Made by a program: the position numbers and the translations under genes | Assembly (NCBI GenBank): GCA_018366035.1 | Contig: JAGZIW010000009.1 | Coordinates: forward strand, 1 to 64,000 | DNA: 64,000 nt | From: Butyricicoccus pullicaecorum | Lineage (GTDB): Bacteria > Bacillota > Clostridia > Oscillospirales > Butyricicoccaceae | Reading direction: 5' to 3' | In this document: positions 61,219-64,000 of the stretch, in pieces | How the letters are laid out: each line of letters opens with the position of its first letter | Position numbering within the stretch: the stretch's first letter is position 1 | Notes under the pieces: generated by a model | The model's database searches: none | What the model was told of the DNA's origin: nothing | The model's input: the letters and a program-made list of their open reading frames with translations, nothing else

Positions 61219-62169
61219 TTAGTTAAAGTAGACGATTTCCTGCGCTGCCGGCTGTGCGGGCTCCAGATTTTCACAATAGAGGACAGGACCATCACCGCGG
61301 TACTGCGGCACATACTCCACGCCAACCTTTGCCGTGAGTGTCAGCCAGCCCCTGTTTTTGATTTGCTCGGTATTTGCGCCCTTGCACAGAAAGCCTATGA
61401 ACTGCACGTCGTCGGCGCAGCAGACCATTGCAAAGCGCCCGGGCACAAAAAGATGCTCGCGTGCCAGCTCCGCAGGCTTGTACGCCATAGCTTTGAATTT
61501 TACGGTTTTGCCCTCGTATTTTTCCGGACTGCTGGTGGCATCTACATACCAAAGACCAAAGTCTGTATCCTTGATTTCGATGACCGGTGCATCAAGGTCA
61601 AAGGGCTGCGGCATGTTGTCACGATAGTCCTCAGAACCGCCGTTTACATCATCTAAAAAGATGGTAGCACGTGGATTCATCGCACGGATATTCTTCTTGT
61701 ACAGCATATCCTTGAGCGCATCTGTGCAGCGGTTAAAGACAATGAGGTCTGCCATGGTGAGCTGCTCAAACATGCGAGGCCCAAGGTTGTTGGAATACAG
61801 TTCAAAGGTCTGGGCGTTGACCGTGGCAACGATTTGATAAATAGGCCATTCGGGGGGAAGTTTGCCCTCCAGAAAGCCGGAAATCTCCCACATTCCATTG
61901 AGTTCGATGAGCACGCGGTCAGGATTGTATTTTTCACCGAGGTCGCGGAAAAAACGCAGGGTCAGCGCAGACGGTTCCTCGACAGGGATCAGTGTAGTAC
62001 GGGCAGCCGCAAGCAGTGCGGGGTCGTACTCCTCCATGCCCTCCTCACAGACAATGAGGAGAGAGCGCTCCTCCTCGGTGAAGTCGGGGTCACGCAGGAT
62101 ATCTTGAATAAAAGAGGTTTTGCCGCTTTCCAAAAAGCCGGTAAACAAATAAACAGGAATTTCTTTCAT
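61219..62169 (-). CDS. CobW-family GTPase, second of a pair
   Basis: 316 residues. P-loop TGFLESGKTS at about 10-19 differs from the usual GxxGxGKT. It has a CobW/YjiA-like core (LIVCEEGMEEYDP, LIELNGM, LIVFNRCTDA) and a C-terminal domain. It is related to the group of paired CobW proteins with unclear metal specificity. It starts 3 bp after the upstream cobW stop, so translation is coupled. It lacks the CxCC metal motif, so it may act as partner of the first protein. Confidence 0.8.
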   Translation of the reverse strand: MKEIPVYLFTGFLESGKTSFIQDILRDPDFTEEERSLLIVCEEGMEEYDPALLAAARTTLIPVEEPSALTLRFFRDLGEKYNPDRVLIELNGMWEISGFLEGKLPPEWPIYQIVATVNAQTFELYSNNLGPRMFEQLTMADLIVFNRCTDALKDMLYKKNIRAMNPRATIFLDDVNGGSEDYRDNMPQPFDLDAPVIEIKDTDFGLWYVDATSSPEKYEGKTVKFKAMAYKPAELAREHLFVPGRFAMVCCADDVQFIGFLCKGANTEQIKNRGWLTLTAKVGVEYVPQYRGDGPVLYCENLEPAQPAAQEIVYFN

Positions 62170-62172
62170 GGC

Positions 62173-63246
62173 TTACACTCCAAACAACTCCGCAATGCGG
62201 TCGGTATCCAAATCAGCGCCAATCACGCACAGCCGACCGGTATAATCTGCTGCACCGTGACGAATTTCAGGCTGGCCGGGAACGAAGTCAAAGTGGAGCC
62301 AGCTTCCGTCTGGAGTGGGGACAATCCCCTTTGCGCGCAGAACCGTGCCAAGAGAAATATCACCCAGCGCAGACAGAATGGACGATAGCTGTTCCTCGGT
62401 ATATTTGTGTGGGGTTTCCTGTCCCCAACTCTGGAACACTTCATCGGCATGATGATGGTGGTCATGACAGCCGCAGCTGCAGCCCTCTCCGTGTTCATGG
62501 TAGTGTTCATGGTCATGATGGTGCTCATGTTCATGGTGATGCTCATGTTCATGATGGTGCTCATGTTCATGGTGGTGTTCATGGTCGTGATGGTGCGCAT
62601 GCTCGTGTTCGTGGTGCATGATTTCATGCAGTACCTCAGCGGTCAGGGAGTGGCTGTCCTCCATAACCGACAGAAGCTGGCTTCCAGACAGCTCGTTCCA
62701 CGGAGTGGTCACGATGCGTGCATTGGCGTTGTGCGCACGGAGCATGGAAACAACAGTCTCCAAACGGTCATCTTTTACAAACTGGGTACGAGAAAGCAGA
62801 ATCGCACCTGCGTGCTCGATTTGATTGAGGAAGAACTCACCGAAGTTCTTGATATACATTTTTGCCTTTTGCGCATCGGCAACCGTAACAAAGCTGTTGA
62901 GAGATACAGGCTGCTGCTCGGCAATGTTTTGTACAGCGGCGATGACATCGGACAGCTTGCCGACACCGGACGGCTCAATGATGATGCGGTCTGGGTGATA
63001 GGTCTCAATAACCTCTTTGAGTGCCTTGCCGAAATCACCGACCAACGTGCAGCAAATGCAGCCGGAATTCATTTCGGTGATTTGGACGCCTGCGTCTTTG
63101 AGGAATCCGCCGTCAATGCCGATTTCACCAAACTCGTTTTCAATCAGTACGACCTGTTCGCCGCGCAGTGCCTCGGACAGCAGGCGTTTGATGAGTGTTG
63201 TTTTACCGGCGCCGAGGAAACCGGATATAATATCAATTTTTGTCAT
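62173..63246 (-). CDS. CobW-family metal chaperone with His-rich tail region
   Basis: 357 residues from ATG 63246 (AAAGGAG upstream). P-loop GFLGAGKTT (9-17), the CxCC metal motif NSGCICCTL (about 62-70), and G-domain motifs (EPSGVG) are clear. A stretch of about 60 residues around 211-272 is mostly His/Glu/Asp (HEHEHHH, HDHEH), ending GCSCGCHDHHHH. A CobW_C domain follows. This is the usual look of a zinc (COG0523) GTPase that loads metal to clients at low metal supply. Confidence 0.92.
   Translation of the reverse strand: MTKIDIISGFLGAGKTTLIKRLLSEALRGEQVVLIENEFGEIGIDGGFLKDAGVQITEMNSGCICCTLVGDFGKALKEVIETYHPDRIIIEPSGVGKLSDVIAAVQNIAEQQPVSLNSFVTVADAQKAKMYIKNFGEFFLNQIEHAGAILLSRTQFVKDDRLETVVSMLRAHNANARIVTTPWNELSGSQLLSVMEDSHSLTAEVLHEIMHHEHEHAHHHDHEHHHEHEHHHEHEHHHEHEHHHDHEHYHEHGEGCSCGCHDHHHHADEVFQSWGQETPHKYTEEQLSSILSALGDISLGTVLRAKGIVPTPDGSWLHFDFVPGQPEIRHGAADYTGRLCVIGADLDTDRIAELFGV
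62440..62625 (-). repeat. His-rich short repeats in the CobW chaperone
   Basis: Imperfect tandem copies coding for HHHEHEH and HHHDHEH fill about 180 bp. On the plus strand this is a run of CATG-rich 9-18 bp units. Metal binding is the likely role. Confidence 0.85.
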
Positions 63247-63367
63247 AAAAAAAGACTCCTTTCCGAGAGTGAACAATATATGTTAACCATATCATACCGC
63301 GATTGCCGCAAAAAAGAAAGGTTATTTTTGTGAACATGAGCGGACTTGGTAAAGAAATTTGGAGAAA

Positions 63368-63402
63368 TAAAAATACTGCCCGTTTCAGAGCAGTATTTTC
63401 GA
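63368..63402 (-). terminator. Terminator of the penicillin-binding protein gene
   Basis: Minus-strand stem AAATACTGC / GCAGTATTT with a T-run, about 50 bp after the stop at 63455. Confidence 0.8.
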
Positions 63403-63454
63403 TGATAGAATTGTGATGCGCCCAGAGGTGGCTGCTGGCAGAAAAAATATCGTA

Positions 63455-64000
63455 TTAGTATTTATCCACACAGGCACGCAGTACGGTTGCGGCGATTTCG
63501 CCTGCAACCGATGCGCCGCCGCCGCCGTTCTCAACAAGAACGATAAACGCATAGGGGTGCGCAGGGTCGTCCAGAAAACCGGTGAACCAAGCGTTGGGGC
63601 GCTTACCGCCGCCTACCTCTGCCGTACCGGATTTCGCACCAACATCAAGTTCACGGAAACGTTCCTGACCATAAGTCTGCACCACATTATTTTTCAGCAT
63701 GGCTTTGACGGCAGAAGCGGTTTCTGGCTCGATGAGTGTGTCTGTCTGCTTTGTGGAAGCCCATGACGAGGGCAGACCGGTGTCACGGCTTGTAACGCTG
63801 GCAATGAGCCGTGGGACAGCAGCTGTACCCTCATTTGCAATTGCTCCCATAAAGGTCATCATGTTGGCAGGGTTCACCGTGTCGGTATACTGCCCGACAC
63901 CAGACCAGCCAAGCTGCCCTTTGTCCGCTTGGGATACGTCATATTTGCCTGCGGCGGTTTGAATTCCACTGACGGACATACGGCTGGTCAGTCCAGCTTT
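63455..64000 (-). CDS. Penicillin-binding protein transpeptidase, C-terminal part
   Basis: The last 182 codons or so; the gene runs off the window at 64000. The KSGT motif is seen in GAKSGTAEVGGG, and the later ANAWFTGF-type segment and VENGGGG match the class B transpeptidase (FtsI/PBP2-like) fold; the SxxK and SxN motifs lie outside. It crosslinks peptidoglycan on the outer membrane face. Ends 50 bp before a terminator. Confidence 0.85.
   Translation of the reverse strand, partial: KAGLTSRMSVSGIQTAAGKYDVSQADKGQLGWSGVGQYTDTVNPANMMTFMGAIANEGTAAVPRLIASVTSRDTGLPSSWASTKQTDTLIEPETASAVKAMLKNNVVQTYGQERFRELDVGAKSGTAEVGGGKRPNAWFTGFLDDPAHPYAFIVLVENGGGGASVAGEIAATVLRACVDKY

Noticed and set aside
62440..62625. 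Minisatellite in non-coding DNA
   Set aside because: The CATG-rich repeats lie in frame within the CobW gene and encode His-rich protein.

Overview
The window reads as a chromosomal segment of a low-to-mid G+C Firmicute, most likely an anaerobic gut-type Clostridia (Oscillospirales-like is my guess). The grounds are strong Shine-Dalgarno sites, several TTG/GTG starts, an Rnf ferredoxin:NAD complex, a LtaS-type enzyme, Mini-III, YebC, a TPP-riboswitch thiamine salvage cluster and no respiratory genes. The genus is inference; no database was searched. It opens inside the 3' end of a 5S rRNA. No tRNA, IS element, prophage or CRISPR array was recognised.

Layout. 0-7.3 kb: alpha/beta hydrolase, TtcA/TtuA-like PP-loop enzyme, asparaginase plus Fe-alcohol dehydrogenase, a decayed small gene, a Nudix hydrolase and an LtaS-type enzyme. 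7.4-11.7 kb: the phosphate operon pstS-pstC-pstA-pstB-phoU on the minus strand. 11.9-16.5 kb: WYL regulator, effector-binding/zinc-ribbon protein, flavodoxin-fold reductase, an orphan ABC ATPase, dCMP deaminase and an unknown membrane-anchored protein. 16.5-21.9 kb: TPP riboswitch followed by thiD-thiW-thiE-tenA-thiZXY, which together salvage pyrimidine and thiazole precursors of thiamine. 22-24.3 kb: secreted stalk-domain proteins, one ending in eleven 7-residue acidic repeats, and a broken paralogue. 24.4-28.3 kb: a small XRE/membrane-protein module with a visible operator, GAPDH, a soluble histidine-kinase-like protein and a four-helix membrane protein.

28.5-33.9 kb: complete rnfCDGEAB operon (ferredoxin oxidation coupled to NAD reduction and ion pumping). 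34-35.5 kb: Mini-III, a 36-residue protein and YebC. 35.5-39.1 kb (minus strand): ECF sigma factor, overlapping anti-sigma factor, lipoprotein, a glycine-riboswitch-like leader, MATE exporter. 39.5-46.1 kb: AlaX-type editing protein, DUF1653, a LacI-family repressor with three matching operators (one at its own gene, two at a Na+/solute symporter), DUF6054 and a phosphoesterase. 46.2-55.3 kb: carbohydrate region with HAD phosphatase, Fe-ADH, transaldolase-like aldolase, PTS EIICB, M20 dipeptidase, PRD regulator, ribulose-phosphate-epimerase-like protein and YitT. 55.4-64 kb: zinc phospholipase C-like protein, two-component system followed by HtrA protease, a KtrA-like RCK protein, two CobW GTPases (one with a His-rich metal-binding stretch), and the 3' end of a penicillin-binding protein gene.

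Most genes belong to known families. I found no clear new multi-gene system. The most unusual items are the LacI operator set with its structured symporter leader, the riboswitch-like element before the MATE gene, the frameshifted small ORF at 4.6 kb, the acidic repeat protein with its broken paralogue, and the kinase-like protein lacking a phospho-acceptor histidine.
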